DNA from: Neptunicoccus cionae
GTDB lineage: Bacteria > Pseudomonadota > Alphaproteobacteria > Rhodobacterales > Rhodobacteraceae
Direction: 5' to 3'
Length of the DNA: 64,000 nt
Assembly: GCF_014643735.1 (NCBI RefSeq)
Contig: NZ_BMKA01000010.1
Coordinates: forward strand, 1-64,000
Position numbers and translations under genes: made by a program
The notes under the pieces: model-generated
Told to the model about the DNA's origin: nothing
Database searches by the model: none
Seen by the model: only the letters and a program-made list of their open reading frames with translations
Part shown: piece after piece, positions 8,693 through 17,512 of the stretch
How positions within the stretch are numbered: position 1 is the stretch's first letter
Layout: each line of letters opens with the position of its first letter

Positions 8693-10201
8693 ATGAACAT
8701 CGCGTACATTTTGACACAGTCCGCGCGCGCCTATTGCGATCGACCTGCCGTCTGCTTGGGGTTGTCGACGTTCAGCACCTACACCCAATTACAGGACCGC
8801 AGCGCGGCCTTGGCCGCTGCGCTGAAACAGCGCAATCTGGTAAAAGGTGACCGTGTTCTGATCTTCATGGGCAACCGGCCCGAATATATCGAGATCCTGT
8901 TTGCCATCTGGACTGCCGGATGTGTTGCCGTTCCGTTGAATGCCAAACTGCACCCTAACGAAGTGACCTATATCCATGCTAACTGTGATGCCGCACTTGC
9001 CTTTACCGACCGGCCGGAAGACGTCGAAGGGTTTTCAGCAGTCATTGCGGTCGGTGGACCGGAATATAATGCGGCGTTACAAGCGTCAGCGGATTTGCAG
9101 CCTGCACACGCTGCGCAAACCGATCCGGCATGGATTTTTTATACCAGCGGCACGACGGGCCGCCCGAAAGGGGCGATACTGACCCACCGCAACCTCTGGA
9201 CCATGACCACGAGTTTTCTGGCCGATATGTGTCCGGTTACGGAAATGTCGGCGGCGCTGCATCCGGCACCGCTGTCTCATGCGGCAGGGCTGTTTATGCT
9301 ACCGTTTGCGCAGCGGGGCGCGGCGAATGTTGTGCCGCAAAGCGGTGGATTCGATCCGCATGAAATCGTGACGTTGCTGCATGAATATCCCCATTCATCT
9401 TTTTTTGTCGCACCCACGATGCTGACGCGTCTGACGGCCTGTCCTGCGCTTGACACGGCGGCCATCGAAAACCTTGATCTGTTGTTCTGCGGCGGTGCGC
9501 CGATTTATGTCGCAGACCTGCGCCGGGCGATGGCGCTGTTGGGCAACCGCATCTGGATCGGATACGGACAAGGCGAGGCACCATGTACGATCACTTATCT
9601 ACCACCGCATATATTGAGCTGGGAAATTCCGGATAGTTGGCTGGGATCCGTCGGCATTCCACGCACCGGCGTCACGGTCTGTGTGGTGGATGAAACAGGC
9701 ACACAATGCCCCCCAGATGTCGCGGGCGAAGTGATCGTCAGTGGCGATGTGGTGATGGCGGGATACTGGGGCAATGAAACGGCAACGGCGTCAGCCTTGC
9801 GGGACGGCTGGCTCCATACCGGCGACATTGGCAGCGTGGACGCCCACGGTTTCCTGACGCTCAAGGACCGGTCCAAGGACGTGATCATTTCTGGCGGGTC
9901 AAATATTTATCCGCGCGAGGTCGAAGAGGTGCTGCTGCGTCATTCCGGCGTGGTCGAAACTAATGTTGTTGGCCGCGAGGAGGCCGAATGGGGCGAGGAA
10001 GTCATCGCGTTTGTCGTGGCAGAGCCGGGCGTGACCGCACAGGCGCTGGACCGTTTTTGTCTGGATAACATAGCGCGGTTCAAGCGACCCAAGGCCTATT
10101 GCTTTGTTCTCGAACTGCCCAAAAGCAGCTACGGCAAAATACTTAAGACAGAGTTGCGCCAGATGCTGACCGACCCCGATACACAATTCGAAAAACCATA
10201 A
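8693..10201 (+). CDS. AMP-forming acyl-CoA synthetase (second ligase)
   Basis: A 502-residue ANL ligase. Motif A3 is FYTSGTTGRPKGA near residue 152, the A8 block is GWLHTGDIGSVDAHGFLTLKDRSKDVI, and the C-terminal active lysine sits in LPKSSYGKILKTELR. A GGGAG site precedes the ATG. It differs strongly from the ligase just upstream, so this is not a recent duplication; the two probably act on different acids of the same route, for example the imported acid and a later shortened acid. Confidence 0.9.
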   Translation: MNIAYILTQSARAYCDRPAVCLGLSTFSTYTQLQDRSAALAAALKQRNLVKGDRVLIFMGNRPEYIEILFAIWTAGCVAVPLNAKLHPNEVTYIHANCDAALAFTDRPEDVEGFSAVIAVGGPEYNAALQASADLQPAHAAQTDPAWIFYTSGTTGRPKGAILTHRNLWTMTTSFLADMCPVTEMSAALHPAPLSHAAGLFMLPFAQRGAANVVPQSGGFDPHEIVTLLHEYPHSSFFVAPTMLTRLTACPALDTAAIENLDLLFCGGAPIYVADLRRAMALLGNRIWIGYGQGEAPCTITYLPPHILSWEIPDSWLGSVGIPRTGVTVCVVDETGTQCPPDVAGEVIVSGDVVMAGYWGNETATASALRDGWLHTGDIGSVDAHGFLTLKDRSKDVIISGGSNIYPREVEEVLLRHSGVVETNVVGREEAEWGEEVIAFVVAEPGVTAQALDRFCLDNIARFKRPKAYCFVLELPKSSYGKILKTELRQMLTDPDTQFEKP

Positions 10202-10216
10202 AAAAGGAGACCCAAA

Positions 10217-11401
10217 ATGACTGCCATTATTGCCGGTGTCGGCATGATCCCTTTTGCAAAACCGGGCGCATCGGCACCTTACGACGAGATGGGCGAGGTG
10301 GCGATCCGTCTTGCACTGGATGACGCCGGTATCGCGTTCGAAGACGTGCAACAGGCCTATGCCAGCTATGTTTACGGCGACAGCACAAGCGGGCAGCGTG
10401 TGATTTACCGCGTGGGCATGACGGGCATCCCGATTATCAACGTGAACAACAATTGTTCGAGCGGTTCAACAGCGCTTTTCCTCGCACGGCAGGCTGTCGA
10501 AAGCGGTGTGGCAGAATGTGTGCTGGCGGTGGGTTTTGAACAGATGGCCCCCGGTGCGTTGGGTGTTGTCTTTCCCGATCGCCCGTCACCGCTGGCGGAA
10601 TTTGATGCCGCCACGGACCGGCTGATAGGGGACGTCGATCTGCCGATGACGCTTCGGTATTTCGGCGGTGCGGGCAAGGCGCATATGGAACGATTTGGTA
10701 CGAAGATGGAGACATTCGCCAAAATTCGGGCCAAGGCTAGCCGCCATGCCGCGAACAACCCACTCTCGGTTTTCCGCAAGGAGATGACCACGCAGGATGT
10801 AATGGGTGCGCAGGTGATCTGGCCCGGTGTAATGACACGGCCAATGGCTTGTCCGCCCACCTGCGGCGCTGCGGCGGCGCTTGTGGTGTCCAAAGGGTTC
10901 GCTGAAAAAATGGGCCTTGATACAACTGTACAAATCCGCGCGCAGGCAATGACAACGGATAAACTGCTGGACCCTGAAACCGGCGACATGATCGAAGTGG
11001 TTGGCGCCAGGCTGAGCCGTGATGCCGCGCGCATGGTCTATGAAAAGGCGGGCGTGGGTCCTGACGATATCGACGTGATCGAATTGCATGACTGTTTCGC
11101 GCAGAACGAATTGATTTCCTACGAGGCCCTGGGGCTATGTGCCGAAGGTGATGGCGAAAAGTTGGTCGATGATGGCGACAACACCTTTGGCGGGAAATAC
11201 GTCACGAACCCGTCTGGTGGTCTGCTGTCAAAGGGGCATCCACTGGGTGCTACGGGGCTGGCACAGTGTTTTGAGTTGACCAACCAACTGCGTGGAAAGG
11301 CAGAGAACCGGCAGGTCGATAATGCGCGGCTTGCCCTCCAGCATAACGTTGGGCTGGGCGGTGCGGCGGTTGTTACACTTTATGAAAGGATTACAGCATG
11401 A
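10217..11401 (+). CDS. SCP-x-like thiolase (lipid-transfer-type acetyl-CoA acetyltransferase)
   Basis: A 394-residue thiolase of the SCP2/SCP-x branch. The acyl-accepting cysteine is C80 in NVNNNCSSGSTAL; the other active-site blocks are ELHDCFAQNE and SKGHPLGATG. SCP-x thiolases are known to cleave bulky or 2-methyl-branched 3-ketoacyl-CoAs. A good AAAGGAGA site precedes the start and the stop overlaps the next gene by 4 bp. It likely performs one chain-shortening step in the pathway of this cluster. Confidence 0.9.
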   Translation: MTAIIAGVGMIPFAKPGASAPYDEMGEVAIRLALDDAGIAFEDVQQAYASYVYGDSTSGQRVIYRVGMTGIPIINVNNNCSSGSTALFLARQAVESGVAECVLAVGFEQMAPGALGVVFPDRPSPLAEFDAATDRLIGDVDLPMTLRYFGGAGKAHMERFGTKMETFAKIRAKASRHAANNPLSVFRKEMTTQDVMGAQVIWPGVMTRPMACPPTCGAAAALVVSKGFAEKMGLDTTVQIRAQAMTTDKLLDPETGDMIEVVGARLSRDAARMVYEKAGVGPDDIDVIELHDCFAQNELISYEALGLCAEGDGEKLVDDGDNTFGGKYVTNPSGGLLSKGHPLGATGLAQCFELTNQLRGKAENRQVDNARLALQHNVGLGGAAVVTLYERITA

Positions 11402-12213
11402 CAAAACCACCAATGAGAGATCGTGACGATTTCGGCGTGGCACTTGTCACCGGTGCAGGTTCTGGCATCGGACAGGGGATTGCTTTGCGGCTGGCGGAGT
11501 TGGGCGCGAGGGTTGTTGTCACTGATATTGCCGAAACAGGCATAGCCGATACGGTCAAGCAGATCGAAGCGGCAGGTGGTACAGCGCTTGGGCAAAAGCT
11601 TGATGTGTCGGATCCGGCATCGGTGAATGCGGCATTTGACGAGACGGAACGCTGGGACAAATGCGTGGATGTGCTGGTGAACAATGCGGGTATCGTCGGG
11701 ATTAATCCGTTCCTCGATTTTCCTTTGGAAGACTGGAACCGCGTTATGGCTATCAACCTGACAGGCAGCATGTTGTGCGCGCAACTTGCTGCGCGTGAAA
11801 TGGTTCGTCAGCGATATGGCAGGATCATCAATATCACGTCGGTCAGCGGCATCCGCGCAGGGGTCGGGCGCACGGCTTACGGCACGTCCAAGGCGGCCTT
11901 GGTGGGGCTGACACGCCAGATTGCGCTTGAAGTTGCGGCGCATGGCGTCACGGCAAACGCGATTGCACCGGGCGCCATTACAACTCCGCTCACCGAAAGC
12001 ACCTATACCGAAGAAACTGTTGCGCGCCTGTTGCCGATGATTCCGGCGGGTTACATGGCCGACCCTGCGGATATCGCGGCGGCAGTTGCCTATCTGGGCT
12101 CGCCTGATGCGCGATATGTGAACGGTGAAACACTGGTCGTTGATGGTGGATATGTCTGTGGCGGCATGATGCAGACTGGCTCGCTGGATCTGGGCACAAA
12201 AAGTTCGTCCTGA
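11398..12213 (+). CDS. short-chain dehydrogenase/reductase
   Basis: A classical SDR of 271 residues. The Rossmann motif TGAGSGIG is at residues 18-25, NNAG at about 95-98, the catalytic Ser is near 148, and Tyr161 and Lys165 form YGTSK. It should oxidise or reduce a hydroxyl/keto group with NAD(P), most plausibly a hydroxyacyl-CoA given the thiolase gene it overlaps. It closes the first transcription block; a 211-bp gap with a palindromic operator follows. Confidence 0.9.
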   Translation: MTKPPMRDRDDFGVALVTGAGSGIGQGIALRLAELGARVVVTDIAETGIADTVKQIEAAGGTALGQKLDVSDPASVNAAFDETERWDKCVDVLVNNAGIVGINPFLDFPLEDWNRVMAINLTGSMLCAQLAAREMVRQRYGRIINITSVSGIRAGVGRTAYGTSKAALVGLTRQIALEVAAHGVTANAIAPGAITTPLTESTYTEETVARLLPMIPAGYMADPADIAAAVAYLGSPDARYVNGETLVVDGGYVCGGMMQTGSLDLGTKSSS

Positions 12214-12424
12214 ACACAAGGTGTCGCGCGGCGAGGCATTTTTTCATGTCGCGCGCATCATCGGGGAACGCACTATCTTGATGTCGCCGGATTGCTGATT
12301 CTCCGATCAAATCGGACGGGAGAAACCGACAACCTACAAGCCTATGTAACCTAACGTAAATTAGTTCTTGATTTGATTATATATTTTTGATTACTTACTG
12401 GTAAGTAAATAGAAAGACGCACGC
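12214..12424. promoter_or_regulatory. promoter region of the second catabolic block
   Basis: This 211-bp gap becomes AT-rich from about 12340 and leads to the enoyl-CoA hydratase gene at 12425. It contains two TTGATT stretches (12368 and 12373), the palindrome listed separately at 12391-12408, and CCTAACGTAAA at 12351, an 11-mer nearly repeated near 1172 between the MerR and AraC genes. The ribosome site before 12425 is weak. Confidence 0.5.
12391..12408. promoter_or_regulatory. palindromic operator, probably for the TetR regulator
   Basis: TTACTTAC-TG-GTAAGTAA is a perfect 8+8 bp inverted repeat with a 2-bp centre, ending 16 bp before the ATG at 12425. This size and spacing are typical of TetR-family operators, and a TetR gene (24094-24714) ends the operon that starts here. 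Binding by that protein would repress the whole block and its own gene. No second full copy was noticed in the window. Confidence 0.6.
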
Positions 12425-13213
12425 ATGACTCAAGCGAATGTACTGGTCGAATACCGTGGTCCGGTTGCGTGGCTGACGTTGAACAGGGCCAACAGTCTTA
12501 ATGCACTTTCTGTCGACCTCATTGGGGAACTGCGCGCCGCGATAAGAGAGATCGCTGTGGCAAAACAGGTGCGCGCAATTGTGCTGACGGCTGCGGGGCG
12601 TGCGTTTTGCGCCGGTGCCAATCTGAAGGAAGTCCTCGCTGGTCTGGATGATGCCGATACGCAAAAGGGTGATTTTCTTGACGCTATCGGCGCGACGTTT
12701 CAAGCGCTGCGTGATTTGCCGAAACCGGTGATCGGCGGGCTGAATGGCATTACCGTTGCGGGCGGGCTGGAACTCGCGATGTGTTGCGATGTGCTGATTG
12801 CGGGCGAGAGCGCCAGAATTGGCGATGCTCATTCGAATTTTGGTGTGTTCCCTGGCGCAGGCGGCGCTGCTGTCTTGCCGTGCCGGATCGGACTCGCAAA
12901 CGCGAAATACCTCTTGTTTTCGGGCCAAAGTCTACCAGCGCGCGAATTGATGCGCATGGGGCTGGTGCAGGAAGTGGTTGGTGATGACGCGCTTGAAGCG
13001 CGGCTGCACGAGTTCAGCCAGTTGCTGGCGACCAAAAGCCCGCTGGTCCTGTCGCAGATGAAGCGGGTAGCCAATGCATCCATCGAAATGACGCAGGTGG
13101 AGGCGCTGAAACAGGAACTTGCCGTGCTGCGCGAACATCTGAAATCCAACGATGCGGCCGAAGGACTTGCCGCATTCGGTGAAAAACGAAAGCCGGTTTT
13201 CACCGGCACATGA
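12425..13213 (+). CDS. enoyl-CoA hydratase/isomerase family protein
   Basis: A 262-residue crotonase-fold protein. The oxyanion-hole blocks are AGRAFCAGANL (near residue 60) and NGITVAGGLELAM (about 108-119), with Glu116 matching the first catalytic glutamate of hydratases. At the place of the usual second glutamate (FGxPE before GxxPGAGG) it has DAHSNFGVFPGAGG, so that residue seems to be Ser or Asn. It may be an isomerase or use one acid residue. It is the first gene after the palindromic operator. Confidence 0.87.
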   Translation: MTQANVLVEYRGPVAWLTLNRANSLNALSVDLIGELRAAIREIAVAKQVRAIVLTAAGRAFCAGANLKEVLAGLDDADTQKGDFLDAIGATFQALRDLPKPVIGGLNGITVAGGLELAMCCDVLIAGESARIGDAHSNFGVFPGAGGAAVLPCRIGLANAKYLLFSGQSLPARELMRMGLVQEVVGDDALEARLHEFSQLLATKSPLVLSQMKRVANASIEMTQVEALKQELAVLREHLKSNDAAEGLAAFGEKRKPVFTGT

Positions 13214-13225
13214 GCGGAGATTGAA

Positions 13226-14464
13226 ATGACAAAAATTTACATTGCCGGGGTCGCGATGACCAAAATGGGACGCCTCGACGGGGCAACGGTAAAGTCGCTG
13301 ACCTGCGAGGCTGTCGATGGCGCGATGGCGGACGCCGGCATTGGCAAGGATGACATTCAGGCTGCCTACTACGCGAACACAACACAGCGACATCTTGAGG
13401 CGCAGTTGATGATCCCGGGCCAGATCACCCTGCGCGAGATGGGATTTGAGGGCATCCCGATGGTAAACGTCGAAAATGCATGTGCCAGCGGGTCAACCGC
13501 GTTGAACCTTGCGGCTCAATTTCTCAAAGCAGGCGAGGGTGACGTGGCTTTGGCCGTTGGGGCCGAAAAAATGTGGACAGGTGACAAAGCTAAGATGTTC
13601 AGCTTTTTCGATGGCGCGTGGGATGTGTCCACCGTTGAGGAAAATACCGAAAAACTGATGGCGCTGGGCAAAGGCATCGACGTGCCGAATGACACCACTT
13701 CGGACAAGCCGTTTTCAGTCTTTATGGCGATTTACGGAGCGTTCGGGCTGGCGCATATGCGCACGTTCGGCACGACCCAAAAACAGATTGCTGCGATTGC
13801 AGCAAAGAACCACATGCATTCGGTTGAAAATGAAAAGGCGCAATTCCGCGCGCCTTATACCGTTGACGAAATATTAAGCGCACCACCGATCACTTATCCT
13901 TTGACCCTGCCAATGTGCGCCCCGATGAGCGATGGCGGTGCCGCTGCGGTTCTGATGACCGAGGCCGGATTGAAAAAGTTCGGGATCAGCCGGGATCGTG
14001 CCATCGAAGTGCGCGCCAGCGTGATCCAGACCGGATCAAACCGCGCGCCGGAGGATTATGAGAACCACCTGACCGCGATTGCGGCACGGCGGGCATATGA
14101 AATCGCCGGTATCGGTCCCCAAGACGTATCAGTTGCCGAAGTGCATGACGCAACAGCGGTGGGTGAGTTGATCCAGATCGAAAACCTTGGGCTGTTCCCA
14201 TTTGGCGAAGGGGGTGCTGCATCCGAGCGCGGTGACACCTCCATCGGCGGGCGGGTGCCGGTGAACCCGTCGGGCGGGCTGGAATGCAAAGGCCACCCGA
14301 TTGGCGCGACTGGGTTGGGCCAGGTTTACGAACTGGTATCGCAACTGCGCGGTGAATGTGGACCTAGACAGGTCGAAGGTGCGCGGATCGCCATCGCGGA
14401 AAATGGCGGCGGTTTGATCGGTATCGAAGAGGCCGTGGCCTCCATCCTTATTCTCGGGCGCTAG
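13226..14464 (+). CDS. SCP-x-like thiolase (second copy)
   Basis: A 412-residue thiolase of the SCP2/SCP-x branch with the nucleophile at C86 (VENACASGSTALN) and the histidine blocks EVHDATAVGE and CKGHPIGATG. It is clearly diverged from the thiolase at 10217 and is not a recent copy. Together they suggest two distinct thiolytic steps, or synthetic versus degradative roles. The gene starts 12 bp after the hydratase-like gene. Confidence 0.9.
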   Translation: MTKIYIAGVAMTKMGRLDGATVKSLTCEAVDGAMADAGIGKDDIQAAYYANTTQRHLEAQLMIPGQITLREMGFEGIPMVNVENACASGSTALNLAAQFLKAGEGDVALAVGAEKMWTGDKAKMFSFFDGAWDVSTVEENTEKLMALGKGIDVPNDTTSDKPFSVFMAIYGAFGLAHMRTFGTTQKQIAAIAAKNHMHSVENEKAQFRAPYTVDEILSAPPITYPLTLPMCAPMSDGGAAAVLMTEAGLKKFGISRDRAIEVRASVIQTGSNRAPEDYENHLTAIAARRAYEIAGIGPQDVSVAEVHDATAVGELIQIENLGLFPFGEGGAASERGDTSIGGRVPVNPSGGLECKGHPIGATGLGQVYELVSQLRGECGPRQVEGARIAIAENGGGLIGIEEAVASILILGR

Positions 14465-14473
14465 GAGCGAAAG

Positions 14474-15610
14474 ATGTTCAAAACCGAAGAGCAGATAATG
14501 GCTTGCGATTCCTTGCGCCGGTTTCTGGATGACCAGATCGAACCGGAATACCTGAAGGTTAAGGATGCGCCGTTCGAAAAAGAAGTCATTCAGGGTTTCA
14601 TGACGCGACTTGCCGAGTTCGGTCTGACATCGGCCCCGCATCCCGAAGAAGCGGGCGGTATGGGGCTGGATTGGACCACCCACCTGATGCTGTTCGAAGA
14701 GGTTGGTGTTACGGCAATAGATATCGCGCTGCCCATTCTGATCAACGTGGTGGCAGGTGAGATTCTGCTGAAGCTCGGGTCTGATGAGATTCGCAAAAAA
14801 TATATCGGTCCGTTGCTTGCCGGTGAAATTACCGCGTCGATGGGCATATCGGAACCAAATGTCGGGTCCGATGTGGCCGCTGTCAAAACCCGAGCGCGGC
14901 GGGACGGCGATGACTGGGTGATCAATGGCGAAAAGACCTGGATCACCAATGGTCGCTTTTCGGATTTCCTGATATGCACCTGCGCCACCGATGAGGGCCT
15001 GACCCATATTCTAGTGGATCGCAAAGAGCATGGCTATGAAACCCGCGACATCAAAAAAATGGGTCTGAACGCACAATCCACGGCACAGATCTTTCTTGAT
15101 GACGTGCGTGTGCCGATTGCAAACACGATAGGCGAGGTCGGCCGCGGCTTGCAGCAAACGCTTGTGGTGTTTGAACGGGCGCGCGTTCACATGGCCATGT
15201 GGGGAATCTCCCTGGCACGGCGCGCGTTGGAAGAGTCGATCAGATATGCGCAGGAACGCAACCAGCACGGCAAGCAGATAGCGGGTCACCAGCTCATCGC
15301 AGACAAGATCGCCGTAATGGCCACAGAGATTGATGCTGCGCGGCTTTTGACCCTCCGTGCCGCTGGCATGATCGACCGCGGCGAACGCTGCGACAAGGAA
15401 TGTGCCATGGCCAAATGGTACGGCACGGAAATCGCAGTGAACGCAACGCGCCAAGCAGTGCAGATCCACGGTGGCAATGGTGTCACCACCGATTTTATCG
15501 TCGAACGGCTGGCGCGCGAGGCCATTATCGGGCCGATCCCGGACGGGACTACAGAAATACAAAAATTGCTGATCGCACGGACGCTTACCGGCGTGCAGGC
15601 ATTCAAATAG
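14474..15610 (+). CDS. acyl-CoA dehydrogenase
   Basis: A 378-residue FAD-dependent acyl-CoA dehydrogenase with the family signature AxxGISEPNVGSD near residue 125, the FAD stretch VINGEKTWITNG (149-160) and the C-terminal QIHGGNGVTTDFIVERLAREA. In medium/short-chain members the base is Glu in YEGT; here the equivalent block is PDGTTEIQ (Asp357). Glu234 in VVFERARV matches the alternative base position of isovaleryl- and long-chain-type enzymes, so this gene probably uses that one. Such enzymes often take branched substrates. Electrons would go to ETF. Confidence 0.92.
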   Translation: MFKTEEQIMACDSLRRFLDDQIEPEYLKVKDAPFEKEVIQGFMTRLAEFGLTSAPHPEEAGGMGLDWTTHLMLFEEVGVTAIDIALPILINVVAGEILLKLGSDEIRKKYIGPLLAGEITASMGISEPNVGSDVAAVKTRARRDGDDWVINGEKTWITNGRFSDFLICTCATDEGLTHILVDRKEHGYETRDIKKMGLNAQSTAQIFLDDVRVPIANTIGEVGRGLQQTLVVFERARVHMAMWGISLARRALEESIRYAQERNQHGKQIAGHQLIADKIAVMATEIDAARLLTLRAAGMIDRGERCDKECAMAKWYGTEIAVNATRQAVQIHGGNGVTTDFIVERLAREAIIGPIPDGTTEIQKLLIARTLTGVQAFK

Positions 15611-15618
15611 GAGCGGTC

Positions 15619-16392
15619 ATGGAAATCGAAGGCAAGACAATCATCGTCACCGGCGGGGCATCGGGTCTTGGCGCGGCGACGGCGAAATATCTGCGAGCAC
15701 GCGGTGCCAAGATTGGTATTTTCGATATGTCGCAGGGCGCTGGCGATGCGCTGGTCAAGGAACTGGGTGCTTCAAACGCAATGTTCTGCAACGTCGATGT
15801 GACCGACGATGAAGGCGTGGACGCGGCAGTTGACGCCGTGGTTTCAAAATTCGGTGCGCTGCATGGGTGCATCAACTGCGCCGGGGTCGTCAGCCCGATG
15901 AAAGTGATCGACCGTGACGGCAAGGCCGCGTCGCTCGACACATTCCGCCGCACGGTTGATATCAATCTTGTCGGCACATTCAACGTAATGAGCAAAGCTG
16001 TTCAGCGGATGTTGTTGAATGAACCCGAAAACGGCGAAGAGCGCGGTGTTGTTGTCAACGTCTCCTCTGGTGCTGCGATGGAAGGGCAAATCGGCCAGCC
16101 GGCTTATTCGTCGTCAAAGGCGGGGGTGATGGGCCTTAACCTGCCTGCCGCGCGCGAACTGGGTGCCAAGGGCATTCGCGTCAACGCGATTGCACCCGGC
16201 CTGTTCGGCACGCCGATGGTCATGTCGCTGCCCGACAACGTGATCGCAAACCTCGAAGCCTCTGTCGAAGCGCCCAAGCGTGTCGGCCGGATGGAAGAAT
16301 TCGCTCATTGCTGCGCCTTTCTGATCGAGAATTCATATATGAACGGCGAAACCGTGCGGCTTGATGCTGCCACGCGCCTGCAGGCGAGATAG
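15619..16392 (+). CDS. 3-hydroxyacyl-CoA dehydrogenase-like SDR (HSD10 type)
   Basis: A 257-residue SDR. The start at 15619 follows GGAGCGGTC and gives the usual MEIEGKTIIVTGGASGLG opening; a longer frame from 15400 overlaps the dehydrogenase gene and is not convincing. TGGASGLG (11-18), INCAG (about 85-89), Ser150, Tyr163 and Lys167 form the NAD site and triad. The overall pattern, including PKRVGRMEEFAHCCAFLIEN near the end, is that of type-2 3-hydroxyacyl-CoA dehydrogenases (17beta-HSD10), known to act on 2-methyl-3-hydroxyacyl-CoA and steroid substrates. It fits the third beta-oxidation step here. Confidence 0.88.
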   Translation: MEIEGKTIIVTGGASGLGAATAKYLRARGAKIGIFDMSQGAGDALVKELGASNAMFCNVDVTDDEGVDAAVDAVVSKFGALHGCINCAGVVSPMKVIDRDGKAASLDTFRRTVDINLVGTFNVMSKAVQRMLLNEPENGEERGVVVNVSSGAAMEGQIGQPAYSSSKAGVMGLNLPAARELGAKGIRVNAIAPGLFGTPMVMSLPDNVIANLEASVEAPKRVGRMEEFAHCCAFLIENSYMNGETVRLDAATRLQAR

Positions 16393-16396
16393 GGCG

Positions 16397-17512
16397 ATGC
16401 TGCAACGCTCAGGTCCCCTCAAAGGTGTACGCATTGTTGAAATGGCAGGTCTTGGCCCTGCGCCGTTTGCTGCGATGCATCTGGCTGATCTGGGCGCTGA
16501 AGTGGTGCGCATCGCGCGGCCCGGTCAGAAATTTCCGTTGCCGATTGATGCGAAATACAATCTGTTCAACCGCTCGCGCCGCAGCCTGACACTTGACCTG
16601 ACAAAGGCCAGAGATGTCGACCGGCTCTGGCAGTTGATCGAACGTGCCGAGGTGCTGATCGAAGGGTTCAGGCCGGGCAAAATGGAAAAGCTGGGATTTG
16701 GTCCGGAACAGGTGCAGGCGCGCAATCCGGCCTTGGTCTATGGCCGATTGACCGGATGGGGACAGGAAGGGCCGCTGGCACATGCAGCGGGCCACGACAT
16801 GAATTATGCCGCCATAACCGGTGCGGTTTGGGGTTTGGGCGATGCGGACCGCCCGCCACCTGCACCGATGAACCTGATCGCGGATCAGGGCGGCGGCGCG
16901 ATGATGCTGAACGTTGGTATCCTTGCAGCCCTGACTCATGCGCGCGCCACGGGGCAGGGGCAGGTGGTCGATACGGCCATGACGGACGGGGTTAACCTGC
17001 TGATGACCATGCAGCACGGGTTGGTCGCATGTGGCGCTTGGTCTGATAAACGGTCTGGCGATTTTATCAACGGCGGCGTTGCGTGGTATCGTTGTTACGA
17101 AACGGGCGATGGCAAATATGTGTCCGTTGGATGTCTCGAACCGCAATTTTTTGCCGAACTTCTGGCACTTCTGGGCCTCACAGACGATCCGCGCTTTGCC
17201 GATCAATACGCACCCACCGCGCAGGCCAGTATGATGGACGCGCTTACGGAGATTTTCCTGACTGCGACCCAACAGGAATGGTGCGATATTCTGGAAGGCA
17301 GCGACGCGTGTTTCGCACCTGTGGTTTCTCTGGCTGACGCATCGGATCATGCGCATAATCGCGCCCGGGGCAGCTTTGTCACAGTAGGTGGCATCGAGAT
17401 GCCGACGCCCGCACCGCGATTCTCGCGAACACAACCCGACACACCGACGACCGGAGATGCGGGAGAAATCAGCCTTGATGAAATCCTTGAACACTGGGGG
17501 AACAACGCATGA
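16397..17512 (+). CDS. CaiB/BaiF CoA-transferase family, alpha-methylacyl-CoA racemase-like
   Basis: A 371-residue class III CoA-transferase-fold protein. The start at 16397 lies 4 bp after the preceding stop; an upstream ATG at 16361 lies inside the SDR gene. The block AGHDMNYAAITG (His133, Asp134) is the racemase-type motif rather than the bare Asp of formyl-CoA transferases. Alpha-methylacyl-CoA racemases invert the 2-methyl centre so that branched acyl-CoAs can enter S-specific acyl-CoA dehydrogenases. The call supports a methyl-branched substrate for this cluster but a transferase role is not excluded. Its stop overlaps the next gene by 4 bp. Confidence 0.85.
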   Translation: MLQRSGPLKGVRIVEMAGLGPAPFAAMHLADLGAEVVRIARPGQKFPLPIDAKYNLFNRSRRSLTLDLTKARDVDRLWQLIERAEVLIEGFRPGKMEKLGFGPEQVQARNPALVYGRLTGWGQEGPLAHAAGHDMNYAAITGAVWGLGDADRPPPAPMNLIADQGGGAMMLNVGILAALTHARATGQGQVVDTAMTDGVNLLMTMQHGLVACGAWSDKRSGDFINGGVAWYRCYETGDGKYVSVGCLEPQFFAELLALLGLTDDPRFADQYAPTAQASMMDALTEIFLTATQQEWCDILEGSDACFAPVVSLADASDHAHNRARGSFVTVGGIEMPTPAPRFSRTQPDTPTTGDAGEISLDEILEHWGNNA

